From Hygrocybe punicea (taxonomy: Eukaryota > Basidiomycota > Agaricomycetes > Agaricales > Hygrophoraceae), in NCBI GenBank assembly GCA_963556145.1, contig OY744469.1, positions 1,488,001 through 1,552,000 of the forward strand: a stretch of 64,000 nucleotides of DNA, given 5' to 3'. A model generated the notes under the pieces. The model did not search any database. It was not told the origin of the DNA and saw only the letters and a program-made list of their open reading frames with translations. Positions 1-10,905 of this stretch are shown one piece after another. The translations under genes were made by a program, and so were the position numbers. Every line of letters starts with the position of its first letter. Position 1 is the stretch's first letter.

Positions 1-745
1 CGATGATTGCTTAGCCGAATGGCGCAATAAATTCACATCAACGGCTATGATCCAACTTGAGAAGCTTTTTTCTGATTTAGGCCTGTTGACCCCGAAGGAT
101 CGGGCTGCTCATGTGAAGTGGCTGTTGGACGCTAATGAAAAGTGCCGTCTGTTCTATTATAAGGAATTTATGGATGGTCAAATGCCTATTGTGAGTCATT
201 TGATTGATTATTTTCATATACTTAGTTCTTTTTTAGGGTATCTTCCAATCTACTTTTGTGTCCACCACTCTCGCCACCCATCTTTTGGCAATTTCAGCGT
301 TGAAACCTGATCAGTGAATAACTGAAAACCTGGTTGGGGCTCTCATCCTATCACTTCAAGCAGTTTGTCTTCACCCCGAGTCAATGATGTTTCACTAAAC
401 AATTTTTAGATTGAACGTCCATGTTTATTCTATAAGGATGGCATCAAGATTATTTCAAGTGGCTTGGCTGGATACTTTTCGAAGACAAACTGGGGTGATC
501 AGATTGAGCGAAGGCCTGATAACAAAGATGTATATGTCAAGAAATCATCTGCTCTCGTTAAACTTTGTGGCAAGCTCAAACCTCACCAATGGACCAAGAT
601 AATTGAGAGTGCTTTAGTATATGCGAGGCAGAAACATGCGATGGATGTAGAGATGGCAATAGTTATTGACTCATCCAACTATGAGCTTGATGATGGTGAT
701 GCCAATTTAAATTCTGGACCTGAGGATGCTGATGGATCTGCATAG
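1..745 (+). pseudogene. 3' part of an uncharacterised agaricomycete protein (same family as the gene at 38524-40907)
   Basis: Three exons are visible: 1-190, 237-362 and 410-745, with GTGAGT..TTTTAG and GTTTGT..TTTTAG introns. The 5' end lies outside the window. Translated pieces align by eye with the last three exons of the minus-strand gene at 38524-40907: CLAEWRNKF matches RFYDWRVKF, VGALILSLQA matches RAALILSLTA, and FSKTNW...KLKPHQWTKII matches FSETNW...KIGPKTWAQIM. The middle exon carries an in-frame TGA at 315-317, in the position just before ITENLVGAL, so this copy looks broken. I know of no function for the family; the intact relative sits head-to-head with a Plavaka transposase, which suggests a mobile-element passenger. 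The C-terminus is acidic and probably disordered. I am fairly sure of the homology and of the exons, and have no view of function. Confidence 0.7.
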
Positions 746-1118
746 GAATAAGGTAAATTTTCACTGCCCTTCTGACCCCTGGCTCAACTTTCCAACAGAA
801 ATACTCCATAGTCTCTGCAGCCTGTCAAATGTCCCACCTTTCTTTCAAAGTTATTTTGTCCTGCAAGACTTCTTTTTTACATCGTCAGCTCACTATCTTG
901 CTTTTTTTGTCTCATCTACTTTCTTTTATCATGATGGATGTTTTCTCTTTCACCACTGCATTTTGCACTGCAAGTTTCTGTCCGCTACTACTATTTATCC
1001 ATGTGTTACCCCTGGAGGGCATCAAATATATTGCATGCACATTTTTAAAACAATAAAGCAGACCAGTTTAAAAAACCTAGAACACTTTTAAAACGGATTT
1101 TAACTTTTCAGCCTTTTC
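746..1118. other. Intergenic, no gene seen
   Basis: AT-rich spacer with pyrimidine-rich stretches. Open frames here show no recognisable motif and no splice-supported coding structure. Confidence 0.5.
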
Positions 1119-1502
1119 TATGCACTTTTGGCATCTTTTTCAAGAGGTAACACCTTTTTCAAGAGATAACACCTTTTTCAAGAAAGTGACCCAGCTTGGA
1201 AAAGGTCTTTGCCTTGGAAAAAGAAGTGAAAAGATGGCAAAAGAGGGGAAAAGGGAATCACTTTTTTGCCCCTTTTCCAAAGCTAAACCACCTTTTCCAA
1301 GAAAGTGACCCAGCTTAGAAAAGGTCAATCTCTTGGAAAAAGAGGTAAAAAGGAGGTAAAAAAGCTACCTTCTTTTGACCTCTTTTTTCAAGAGATTGAC
1401 CTTTTCTAAGCCGGGTCACTTTCTTGGAAAAGATGCTACCTCTTGGAAAAGGTGGACCTCTTGGGACCTTTTGCACCTTTTGTCCCTTGTAAAAGGTGCA
1501 TA
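1119..1502. repeat. MITE-like palindromic repeat with a 55-bp hairpin
   Basis: The ends TATGCACTTTT (1119) and AAAAGGTGCATA (to 1502) are inverted repeats. Inside, short motifs such as AAGAAAGTGACCC and CCTTTTC recur on both strands. The core is a near-perfect hairpin: arm 1292-1346 is the reverse complement of 1378-1432 with about two mismatches over 55 bases, around a 31-base loop. There is no coding potential. A non-autonomous DNA element is the natural reading, but I could not define a target-site duplication. Confidence 0.6.
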
Positions 1503-1565
1503 ACATGCAAAAAAAGGGTGTGTAATTTTCCTGATGTGGACATAATGACACATACCTTCATCCAG

Positions 1566-2476
1566 TTATGAACTGCCCAAGCCGGATGGGAATGAATACA
1601 ATCAGGCAATGAAGGAAGATTCCACAAAAATTACCCATGCCCTCAGAAACTGCTTGTGACCCATCATTGCCTCTGATGAGCCTTTGAATCCTTTTGACTT
1701 CAGAGGCTCTGAGGCTTTCAGCTTTGAGTCCCTCATCTCTCTTCAACGCATACATCAGAGAAAGCAGGCTGAAACTGGTGTTTGACAGAAGGTTATTGCA
1801 ACCGGTCAGGGATTTGCTGCAAACGCTGTGTGCCAACAGCTGCTACAACAATTCCACAGACTCATCAAGGAACAACGGGAGCGTGGCGTCTCAGCTACAG
1901 TTCGCCGAAGTCTTCGCTGGCAACCTGGCCGGAAACCAGCTATGGACAAACAGCCAGAGCAAAACATGCCAGCTACAGGCAACACCTTGAATGCCGCAGA
2001 GACTGCAAAGCGAAAGGCAGGACTAGTGAGTGTCTCATGAGTATGCGGTGACATCGCTCACATTCATTGCACAGCTTGCAATCAAACGAAGTAACTCATT
2101 CAAGAAGTACAAGGTGCTGAAGGAATTAGAAAGTGTACGAGTAACTGCCCTGACACCACTGCATGCAATGGCTGACAAGAATGGTGGCACCAGGTGGGGA
2201 TTCATTCTGTTTAATGGGTCTATCATGCTCAGTGAAGGTAAGCAAGATTTTCTGTGTGCAAGATGGACAGCTAATCTATTTGAAACAGTTCTGTTGCTGT
2301 ATTCAAAGACTGGTGGACATAGTGGCAAGCACGCTTGGGTTGCCAGTGTCTCCAACATATCCATGGCATCATACATTGCAATAGGCGCCTTCAGAATATG
2401 TGGTAGGAGACGCTGTCAGAAACTAGTTTGGACCCTGACAGTGTCCCAGCACATTCGGCGAACCAAGGGAGTTTGA
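1566..2476 (+). pseudogene. Uncharacterised basidiomycete protein, broken
   Basis: One long exon runs from about 1566 to 2031. A GTGAGT..ACAG intron follows, then an exon from about 2081 containing LAIKRSNSFKKYKVLKELES and TALTPLHAMADKNGGTRWGF. A short intron near 2238-2270 precedes YSKTGGHSGKHAWVASVSNI. The frame of the first exon stays meaningful across two TGA codons (1657-1659, after RNCL; 1783-1785, after AETGV), both of which would read as arginine if the TGA were CGA. I recognise the style of a widespread but unnamed agaricomycete family and cannot assign a function. The C-terminal tail after 2400 looks degenerate. It sits between two other broken mobile-element genes. Confidence 0.55.
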
Positions 2477-2578
2477 AGAAATTACAGAACCTAATTTAAC
2501 TGGCATGGCAGGTGGGAAAAGCAAAAAATGACAAAGAATTGGTATCGATAACAACACCACTTGTCCTCCCCCTACCAA

Positions 2579-4358
2579 ATGCTTGGCATGCCTCTGAGGG
2601 GAAAACAGACCCCAGCCGATACCATTAAGGTCTCCTGGTCCGACTCATATGATACTGCCAGAACGGACCGCCTTCTTGACTGGCTTGATGAGCATCCCAC
2701 TGAGCAGCATATGTTGTTTTCTGATTCAGCCCAAGAGGCTAGAGCTAAGGGACGTCGTCAAGATGTAGGAAAAACACAAAAATCCACATACCACGCAATG
2801 ATGGCAGCCCATATCTTTGAAAATGACTGAAACCCAGAGTATAAGCGCCATTACATGGCCAACTCTGCAAAATTCACGAAGTCAGTTGCAGATCGCCTTA
2901 CTACGTATGTTCTTTGTCTTGTTGCGCTTTGTCTGGTGCTGATGTATCAATAAAGCCTCAAGAAGAAATACTGTGAAAAATGTGTGCAGATGGGCCTTAG
3001 TGGTTCCGGTTTGACATGGGAGCAGTTGATGCTTGCCCCTGAGCAACAAAACCTTGCCGGTGTGTTTTCTCATTCTAGAGCAGAATGGAAACTGAACCAA
3101 AGCTTATTTTTCAGTGAAAATTTAGTCCGAGTTTCCATATTTTCCTCATCTTCATAGTTATTGGAGGTCCATCCCTAGTTTCAACCCTCATGTTGTCTCT
3201 TCAGACCTGGGTCAAGATCTTCAGTCTGAAACATATGACCTTCTTTTTCGGAACACAGACATGCGTGGTGATGCTGCCCTTGATGACCCAGGCACCAGGG
3301 ATGCAGAAGGCATAGAGGGTCAGAATATGCATAATGTTGTCAACCTCAATGACATCGGTGTCATGCCAGAATCCTGGCAGGTTCCTCCGCTGCAGAGAAC
3401 CCATCCAGCTATCCCACTCGCTTCCCAGTTTAATTTCCATGCATCTACGTCATCTCAGCTTCAAACAAATGAGCAGCTGCCTCTCATGCCGCCCTTCCAA
3501 GTCATGGATTCATCTGGACCATCAGGGGGGTCCCATTTCTCCTCCCAACACTCATCGCCAGTACCATCACTTCATTTTTCACCCTATTACATTCCATCTT
3601 CCCCTGGCCCTCCAGCCTGTTCAGCAGAGGGTTCTTTCCAACCTCAATCATTGTTCTCATCTCCAAATCTGTCTCCTATCACACCACTGAGTGGATCACC
3701 CAATATTACCCCTCCTCCTGAAGCTACTCCCTCTAGCTCTTCTATTCAGCAACACCCTTCATACCAGCCATCTGTCTGAGGCCACGGCAGCTCTGCACTA
3801 CCACTTGGACATCCATGATCAAGCAATATAACCAGACGATCACACATGGAAGACAACGTTCCAAGTCAGACCCAAAACTTCGACAACATCTACATGATGA
3901 ACATGGGCATGCTTGATCGAAAGAAGCCATGTGAGCATGAGCTTAAGTTGGAGAGATACAAGGCTGAAGCACTGCGATTGCAATACTCACTGGTGGCAAT
4001 GGATTTGGAGAAGCAAAAGATGGAGATCAATGCACAACACAGTCGTGAGCTAGAAGCACATCAAGAGCATCTCATGTCAATGTACATTCGATACGAGGAA
4101 CTTCGGCTCCAAAACCCCCAGGCAGGTCCATCAGGCGAAGTGGTTAGAATGCTGCCACTACCACCACCACCTCTTCCCACACTCCCACCAACTCCAGATT
4201 TTCTATTAGGACCGGCTGGGGGCCAGCACATGGATCACAATTTGGATGAAAACTTTCTAATGATGGTTGGGGCAGAGGTTCATGGCAGAGGTTATAGTTC
4301 TGGCGAAGCAAGTGCCATGGATGACACAGATGCAGGTGGATATGATGCATACAACTAG
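2579..4358 (+). pseudogene. SANT/Myb-like protein of a PIF/Harbinger-type element, decayed
   Basis: The N-terminal part (from ATG 2579 or 2588) holds a SANT/Myb-like helix region: TARTDRLLDWLDEH, then YHAMMAAHIFEND, FTKSVADRLTTLKKKYCEK and GLTWEQLMLAP, joined over an intron near 2905-2950. A second intron (about 3061-3134) leads to SEFPYFPHLHSYWRS, a Pro/Ser-rich linker, and a C-terminal charged helix (3930-4080) with ELKLERYKAEALRLQYSL. The frame is interrupted by TGA at 2828-2830, 3777-3779 and 3816-3818. Fungal PIF/Harbinger elements commonly pair a transposase with a Myb/SANT DNA-binding protein; the transposase lies just downstream in convergent orientation. The DNA-binding role is inferred from that family knowledge. 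Confidence 0.65.
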
Positions 4359-4539
4359 GATATGCTGTTGATCAAGTTCATGCTGCTGTTTTCTTTCATA
4401 GTCTTTTTTTTGCTCAATAGATAATTTTTCAAGTCCATTAAATTCTTCGGAGATATTATTACAGAACAATGAGAGCAACAAGCCACACAAGTGGAAAGAC
4501 AAACAGCATATACAAAAATAGGATGCAAGGCATGAATAT

Positions 4540-6088
4540 TTATGTAGAAGAAGCATATCGCAGGGTGGAAAGAAGTGCATTGAGCAAGCTTTGATGAAAT
4601 ATCACACGTGCTCGAGCGATCGGAGGTGCAGTAGCAACCTCATCAACATCATCTTCATCCTCATCCTCATCCTTGTCTCCATCCCTCTCCGGATCATCAT
4701 AAAAAAAATTCATCACGTAAACCTGCTGAAGTGCGTTGGTTCCTCCCAGTGTCCTCTTCCCCAAATTGTATAATGAGATTGTGGAGGATAACGCAGCATC
4801 GTACCCAAAGAATAGCCCATTTGTGAAGCTGGCGAGTCCCAATCTGTATACAAAGTTCATGGAGGGATTGGAATCGGCCTTTCAAAAGACCAATTGCATG
4901 TTCAGCTCGCACTTGCACCGTTGACAACCAGAAATTAAACTGTCTCTGCTCCCGAGACAACTCACCCTCAGGTGGCTTCTTGAATGGAGGGACACACCAA
5001 TGTCGGACCAGGTAAGCAGAATCCGCCCACATCCATTCTCCTTCACTAATCAATGTCTCAGGGTTTGATGAAACGGAAGTGCTCTGGAATGCATAAGAAT
5101 CGTGGGCGCTACCAGTGTGACCTAGGGAGTAGTCGACGAAGCGGAGGTTATGTAGTAGCATGATGAATTGTCCGTTCATCGAGTACTGCGATGATTTATC
5201 AAATCACGCCTCCCTGTGGAGGCCAGGCTTCTGGAATAAGGGAAATGTGGTGCCATCGACGGCAAGCCAGCCATTCCCCCATGCAGGGATTGTTTTCCAC
5301 TTACTCCACTCCTTCGAGAGAAGCTTTTCCTGATCAGATGGCTTTGACATAGCATGATCGTGATGCTTGATGATTGCGACCATGCAGCGTTTCGTACAGT
5401 TAATAACTGTGCCAGATGACACACCAGCCCATTCCACGATGTTATCAACACTCGAAGAATTCCCATAGTGACCCAAATGATTCAGAAAAATTGCAAGTTG
5501 GGTATCGATGGCGATCTGGCCATGGGGGGAAGTGCTCATAAATATTTCATCGGTTTTAATGATGGATATGATGTGATCAAATGTAGCGGGGGTAACGCAG
5601 ACCTTCCTCTTGAAGCGAATTGGACTGTTTGCTTTATACAACAATAGAAGGTTGATTTGTGGGTTCTGAGGAATGGGTGTGTGGGGATCGAGATAGCGGG
5701 TCTCCAGGACGTGGTCATGCACGCTCTTGAACTTCTCATATAGTAGTATGAGCAAGTCCATCTTTTCAAAATCACTTGATGGAGCCAGAGAGCTACCATG
5801 AATAGATGGGGCCATGTTAGGTGAAACTGCTCAGTGAGTTGAAGGGGGGCTGCTCATTGCAAATGAGAGGGGAGATGATGGATTATGGTGCAGGGTAACT
5901 TGACTGCTGTTGCTATCACTATTACTATCACCATCGCTATCGCTATCCTTGTCGTCTGATAGTATATACTTGAGCAGTTGTAAGCTTGTCTGGGTATAGC
6001 GTTCCTCAAGAGCCTGAAGTAGCTGTTTCTGCTTTGTGGGGCAATCTCAAGCTGGGCAGGGAGGATGTAAATTGGGGAGCTGAGGCAT
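4540..6088 (-). pseudogene. PIF/Harbinger DDE transposase (DDE_Tnp_4-like), decayed
   Basis: The core ORF from 5815 contains SSVDNIVEWAGVSSGTV and the first catalytic Asp motif WLAVDGTTFPLFQKP. After an in-frame TGA (5204-5206) it continues in the same frame with YSLGHTGSAHDSYAFQST, GEWMWADSAYL (second Asp) and VRAEHAIGLLKGRFQSL (Glu), followed by the HKWAILWVRCCVILHNLI helix typical of Harbinger transposases. At 4701-4708 an A8 run (T8 in coding sense) shifts the frame; the other frame continues FYDDPERDGDKDEDEDED to the stop at 4540. Upstream, an open frame from 6088 (QKQLLQALEERYTQ, then an acidic Ser/Asp run) is probably the N-terminus, with a TGA at 6047-6049 and a frame change near 5825. 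Family confidence is high; the element ends were not found. Confidence 0.85.
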
Positions 6089-6490
6089 TTGATTAACCAG
6101 TAGGCATGAGGGCATGGTGTGTGAATACGACTTGCTCTGATATCTTTTTTTTTTGTTTTATATATATATATCCAATTTATGTTCATTGGGGCGAACCATA
6201 TATAGGACCTTACATTGTGGGCATAAAGTAAACTAAATAAAAGGGCCTTCCCTTTTCTCTGCACCTCTGACTAGCAAGTGCGGCTCCGACAAGTAATCCC
6301 CCTGGAGTCCCAATGTGTCCTCACATTGTTTTACTTGCCTTGTCTGACTAAATGAGGGTGCCCGGAGTAGTTGGGGTGGTGGGTGCAGGTGGTCGTATAA
6401 CAAGTGCTCAACCACTGTAGTGGCTCTGATATCTTATTGCTGTTTAGGCCTTTAGGTTTCACATTTGATTTGACAGCTTATTATTCAGAC
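6089..6490. other. Spacer beside the Harbinger remnant
   Basis: A T-rich run followed by an alternating TATATATATA stretch (6150-6170) and otherwise unremarkable sequence. It may contain the end of the Harbinger element, but I could not match it to an inverted repeat near 2500. Confidence 0.4.
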
Positions 6491-7206
6491 TAGTGATGGA
6501 TAGGTTTGGTTCTGAACCAAGGTTCGGATCTGAACTGAACTGAACTGAACCTGAAATAGGGTTCAGGTTCAGGCAGGGGGGAAATTCTGTGAACCTGGTT
6601 CGAACCAGTTTGAACCTGAACCTAAACTTCAACAAATGTGATATAATTTTGCTTAATTTTTGGAAGAAACATGATCACTTTTGTCTTGTTGTAGCTAACA
6701 ACTTCCTGTTAAATCCTGCCACTCTCCTTCAGGGGGTTTGAGCTCTGGATTTGTCAGGATAAGTTGGTATAAGTTGTATAATATCTGAGGATTATGCCAA
6801 GGTAAGCCTCAAGTATGTATGATGTATTATATTATCATTATTTTTAAGGACCACAGTTGCAACATTGAAGCTGATAAGCTTAATTTCTTTAACATGTTAG
6901 CTTTAAGTGATACAAATGTACAGTAATACATACAATTTGCTCTAAAGGAACCTTTGTTCATGCTATATAACCACAAGGCATAAAATAAAGGCATTTATAC
7001 TAAATAAAAATGTAATCTAGCCCTATGATACACTTACAGGTTTGGTTCAGGGTTCAGATCAGGGTGAACCTGAACTGAACCTGTTTGAACCTGAACCCAA
7101 GGTTCAGTTCAAGGTTCAGCATATTGACTGAACTGAACCTTAGGTTGGGTTCAAGGTTCAGATTTTTTTGGCCTGAACTGGACCAAACTGAACCTGTCCA
7201 TCACTA
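6491..7206. mobile_element. Non-autonomous hAT-type MITE with 8-bp target duplication
   Basis: The left end TAGTGATGGATAGGTTTGG and the inverted right end (reverse complement TAGTGATGGACAGGTTCAG) form a terminal inverted repeat with three transition differences over about 21 bases. The direct 8-bp flank ATTCAGAC is present exactly at 6483-6490 and 7207-7214. An 8-bp duplication with TAG..GATGG-type ends is the hallmark of hAT elements. Both subterminal regions (about 6510-6640 and 7040-7190) are packed with GAACC/GGTTC repeats, likely transposase-binding clusters. The middle is AT-rich and noncoding. Length is 716 bp. It must have been mobilised by a hAT transposase elsewhere, as none is seen here. 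Confidence 0.93.
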
Positions 7207-7523
7207 ATTCAGACTCCATCAGGAAAAACACTTCTGGTCCCATGGGGTCCTGGAAAATCCCAAATTTCCCAGGGTCATTAGGGAGTGTCACAGAGCTCCA
7301 CAGAGCATCTTAGAGCTTCTTAGAAGTTCAGAATCACGCTTGACCTAGAAATACTAAATAAACATATGCCAGGTGCTTGGAGGCATACTGATTAGGATTG
7401 TTTGACGTCTTATGGAGTATATTATGCCACACAATGTATTTATCTACCTTAGCTGTTTGCAATGCCAGTGGCCCCACTGTTGTCTCACCGCCTGCTGGAA
7501 AATACAACATTCTAATACTATTG
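7207..7523. other. Spacer between the MITE and the Plavaka 3' end
   Basis: Noncoding. It contains a small AGAGCTCCACAGAGCATCTTAGAGC repeat-like patch near 7290-7320 and otherwise nothing recognisable. Confidence 0.4.
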
Positions 7524-10500
7524 CTACCATATAGTCTTGTATGCATACATGTTATGCCAGTTATTAACAAAGAATGTTAAACATTTATCTAGAACATCAT
7601 GAGTGGTCCATGTTCTTTCTACGCACCGTCCAAAAGTAGGCATTAACATGCAACTTTGACGTATGCTGGTCAATGGAATGATAGAACCAGCAGGACTTCC
7701 ATTAGTACGGTAAGACCTCTTGATAGAGTACATGTTGTGGTTTTGTTCTGCAGCAGGCTTCATCCTCGTGTACCATTCAATATACGCCAAAGGTATCCGG
7801 GGCCAAAATGATGGTGATGGTCCAAGGCCATAATCTAATGATGAGGGAAGTGTGAAAATGACTCGGAGACGCCCTATCCTTGTTCCTAGCATTTTCATGA
7901 TCAACAGAAGTCAATGTGGTAGAAATGGGGGCAGACCTTCAAGGCCGGTGGATTCTGCATCATCTGTGTGCAGAATGACAGCAGTGTTAAATCGACTAGG
8001 CCTGTTCTTCATTGCAGGAGCAGCTTTGAGGACGTCACATTCTTCCTCACTGTCTTCAAGACTGGGAGGATGAAATTTGAACGTATGGTAGATGTCAAGC
8101 CTCTGGAATGGTAGGGTATGCAATGCAGTGATCCGAGAAGGTGCTGGGTGGGGTGCGAGACGATTTAGATAGTCCTTGAGAGCAGTAGAAAGTCCAGGAG
8201 CTGAATGTTGTTTTTCGATATCAGAAATTAAATGTTGAGGCTGAGTCGGATATTTAGGAAGTGAGATTGTTTTCCAGCCACATTGCATGAAAGTGACTTG
8301 GATGGTGGATTGTCAGCAATATGTTCGTTTTCTCTCCAGGAAATGTAATTTTGAAAAGTAAACATCTTCTCTTGACGCGAAAGCCAATTTATCATCTGGG
8401 GAAACTCGTCACATTGGTTTGATGCCTGCCACCCTTCCTTCGTGAAATCAATGTGGAGACGTTTGAACATTTCTGTGTTATAATTGTCAGATGTGCCAAG
8501 ATACTTGATGGACTGGATGTAGTGGATGAGGCAATGGAATTTGAGGATGTTAAGATCCTGGCATATGCCTGTCTCGACGAAGTATGATTTGTGACGATGA
8601 AAGGCATCTAAGGCATCTTGCATGTAACCAAGGGTAATGTTGTTATGGGTGCTGTATTGGGCAAGGTAAATGAAATCAAGAAGAGAACAGCATGCGATGA
8701 TAGCTTTCTGGGGCATGACACCGATAAGACAGCCTAGGAGAATCTTTGCCATGTTTTTCCTCTCTGTGCCAGATATTTGGGAGAGTGCAGATATACCATT
8801 TTTGAAATGACGCAATCCATATGCAGGTGGGAGACAACGTATACGGCAGTCCAGTTTGTTAGGTCCTATGGTCCATTTACACCAGTCTGTGAGATGTTTG
8901 AAAACACCCTGGTAGAGTTGATGAAGAATGTCAGGAGTGATAGCAAGATGAATGTCGGTGTGTGGAAACCCTGCCCAGAATGGAGCGTACACACTCCCAG
9001 ATATCCCCCTGTTCATGCAATACTTGTAAAACTGTGATTTTGTCGTTGACATCTCCTTTGCCTTATCTACGACACCCAATGTCCACTGATCTGTCCTGTG
9101 GGTGAATGGACCAGGATCCTGAAGCTTGTTGGAAGGGCACTGGCATTTAGGGCATGTCCCATACTTAGAGCAAGATACAAGGCATTGTTCTGGGTAGTTA
9201 GCGACATAGCATGCCAGGATTGGGTATACCTTCCTTACAAAGCCCTCGCCGCCCGTCATCTCAACACCATTCTTCCCTGCATCCATCAAAGGAGCCAGAA
9301 TCGTTCACATGGACTCGTGGAACAATCGTTGATTGCGCGCTCTATGCTCCTGCTGTGTTAACTGGTCACGACAAATTTTGTCCACCGACAGGTAACCAAT
9401 TAGAACACATGCATGCTGTGAGGGTTTACGACGAATGACTTTGGGTATATTTCCCAATGTCAGATAGACAGGATAAGCAGATTTGCCTCTAGTGAACTGT
9501 GTAAGTTGAGTCTTGTCAGTCGCAATAATCACAGGTGCCAGTGTGGAGCCTACTGGGAGGCGGTTCTACAATTCTATCAGAAAGATAATGTATGGTTGAG
9601 GATCATGGCTAGTGTACCTGAACTACATGCCACCATGAACCCGTCCACATCTCAGAGTAGACCCTGTTGTCGCGATTAGAATCGGAAAACACTTTCTTCG
9701 GCTGGTAAACCATATATTTTGATAGAGTTGGATCGCCCCAAAGACACTTTATAGCCTCTAGCACACTCCTGAACCTGATGATATGCTTCTCACCAGTACG
9801 ATCTTTGAAGGAGAGGCATTTCGTTGTCCACCTTCCTGCCCGTTCAGGAATATCATCCACAATCTGATGTAGCACCCTTGTATTTCCAAATGAAAGCCCT
9901 AGCTTATCCTTGACCTTAGACATGCAAATCAGACTTGTCATATTCTTCAGAAAGTCAGAAAACATACACCAGGATTTGAGAGAAGTCTGTCAAATGCCTT
10001 GTTTCCTGGGCTGTCCTTGATTACCCAATTGGCAACATGCCAGTCGAGCTCTGAGGCAAAAGGATAGAATGATTCACCGCCAATCTGGTCCCCCATCAGG
10101 TCATCACCATCATCATCACGGTGTCCATCAAACTGCTTCCTCCATCGCTCATGCAGATTTTCATTCATTCTTATCACCTTAGCAGCATTGTCATACACAT
10201 CCTCCACCCTATTATCATCCACATCGTCCAGAACCCTGTGCTGCATGCGTCTAGCAGCTGCAGCAAGAGTAGATGGTCCTGGCTCTGCTTCTTCGAGCTC
10301 ATTGTCGTTGGTTGTAGGCAGTGTGGAAACCATGGGAATGAAGTCAAAGAGATCGGCATCGTCTTTCTCGATATCATCCATAATGCCTTGCGGATCTTCA
10401 TCCACATCCATTCCACCCAATTCACCTTCTCTCACTAGCCCCTCATCATCAATAACCTGCATGTCCCCACCCTCTCCTTCTAAATCTAAAGGTGCAAGTT

Positions 10501-10624
10501 CTGCCAACTTGCCACGACGATACCAGGAGCATGTACGTGCAGTTCGTAGATGAGATGTGCAGCCTCTCTTGGTCTTGAAGGACCTATTACAAACAGGGCA
10601 TGCAAGGTCATCCAGAACATCCAT
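7524..10624 (-). pseudogene. Plavaka-family transposase, copy 1 (one nonsense codon, one frame change)
   Basis: ATG is at 10624. The N-terminus is a C2H2-type finger (CPVCNRSF...HLRTARTC), followed by an acidic linker and FYPFASELDWHVANW. Exons: 10624-9968, 9914-9618, 9565 onward, with 53- and 52-nt introns. Exon 3 holds PVIIATDKTQL and YPVYLTLGNIPKVIRRKPS, then FHESM, TGA (9305-9307), and in the same frame MDAGKNGVEMTGG and YPEQCLVSCSKYGTCPKCQC to about 8290. The frame changes between 8230 and 8290, continues to 7937, and after an intron (7936-7886) ends with RLRVIF, AYIEWYTRM and FFVNNWHN. Transposases of this family catalyse cut-and-paste DNA transposition with an RNase H fold. Nearly full length; the nonsense replaces what is probably an Arg before ILAPL. 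Confidence 0.9.
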
Positions 10625-10905
10625 GGTAATGCAGATACTGAATAGATGTTGTAGCTTGAGATCTAGGAGGTTCAGGCTTTGTGGGTCGCGACCTTCAGTT
10701 AGGAAAGATCAGATTACGAAATAGGGTGCACATGCTCCAAGAACTGATTATGGACAATAAGGACAGCATACAATGTTAGAGACGAATAGCCTATCATGCT
10801 ACAAGAGAACTAGACAGATAAAAGGTGGAGTCAGAAAACCAACAAGCTACAAAAGGTTGAACAGGGATAACATGTATACCTAATGGGGAATCGCAACAGC
10901 GAACA

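Noticed and set aside
1140..1551. Small proteins in the palindromic repeat
   Set aside because: Frames are reverse-complement images of each other caused by the hairpin.
6595..6615. tRNA-derived SINE from GGTTCGAACC in the MITE
   Set aside because: It is one of many GGTTC/GAACC repeats; no A box or cloverleaf, and the hAT ends with an 8-bp duplication explain the element.
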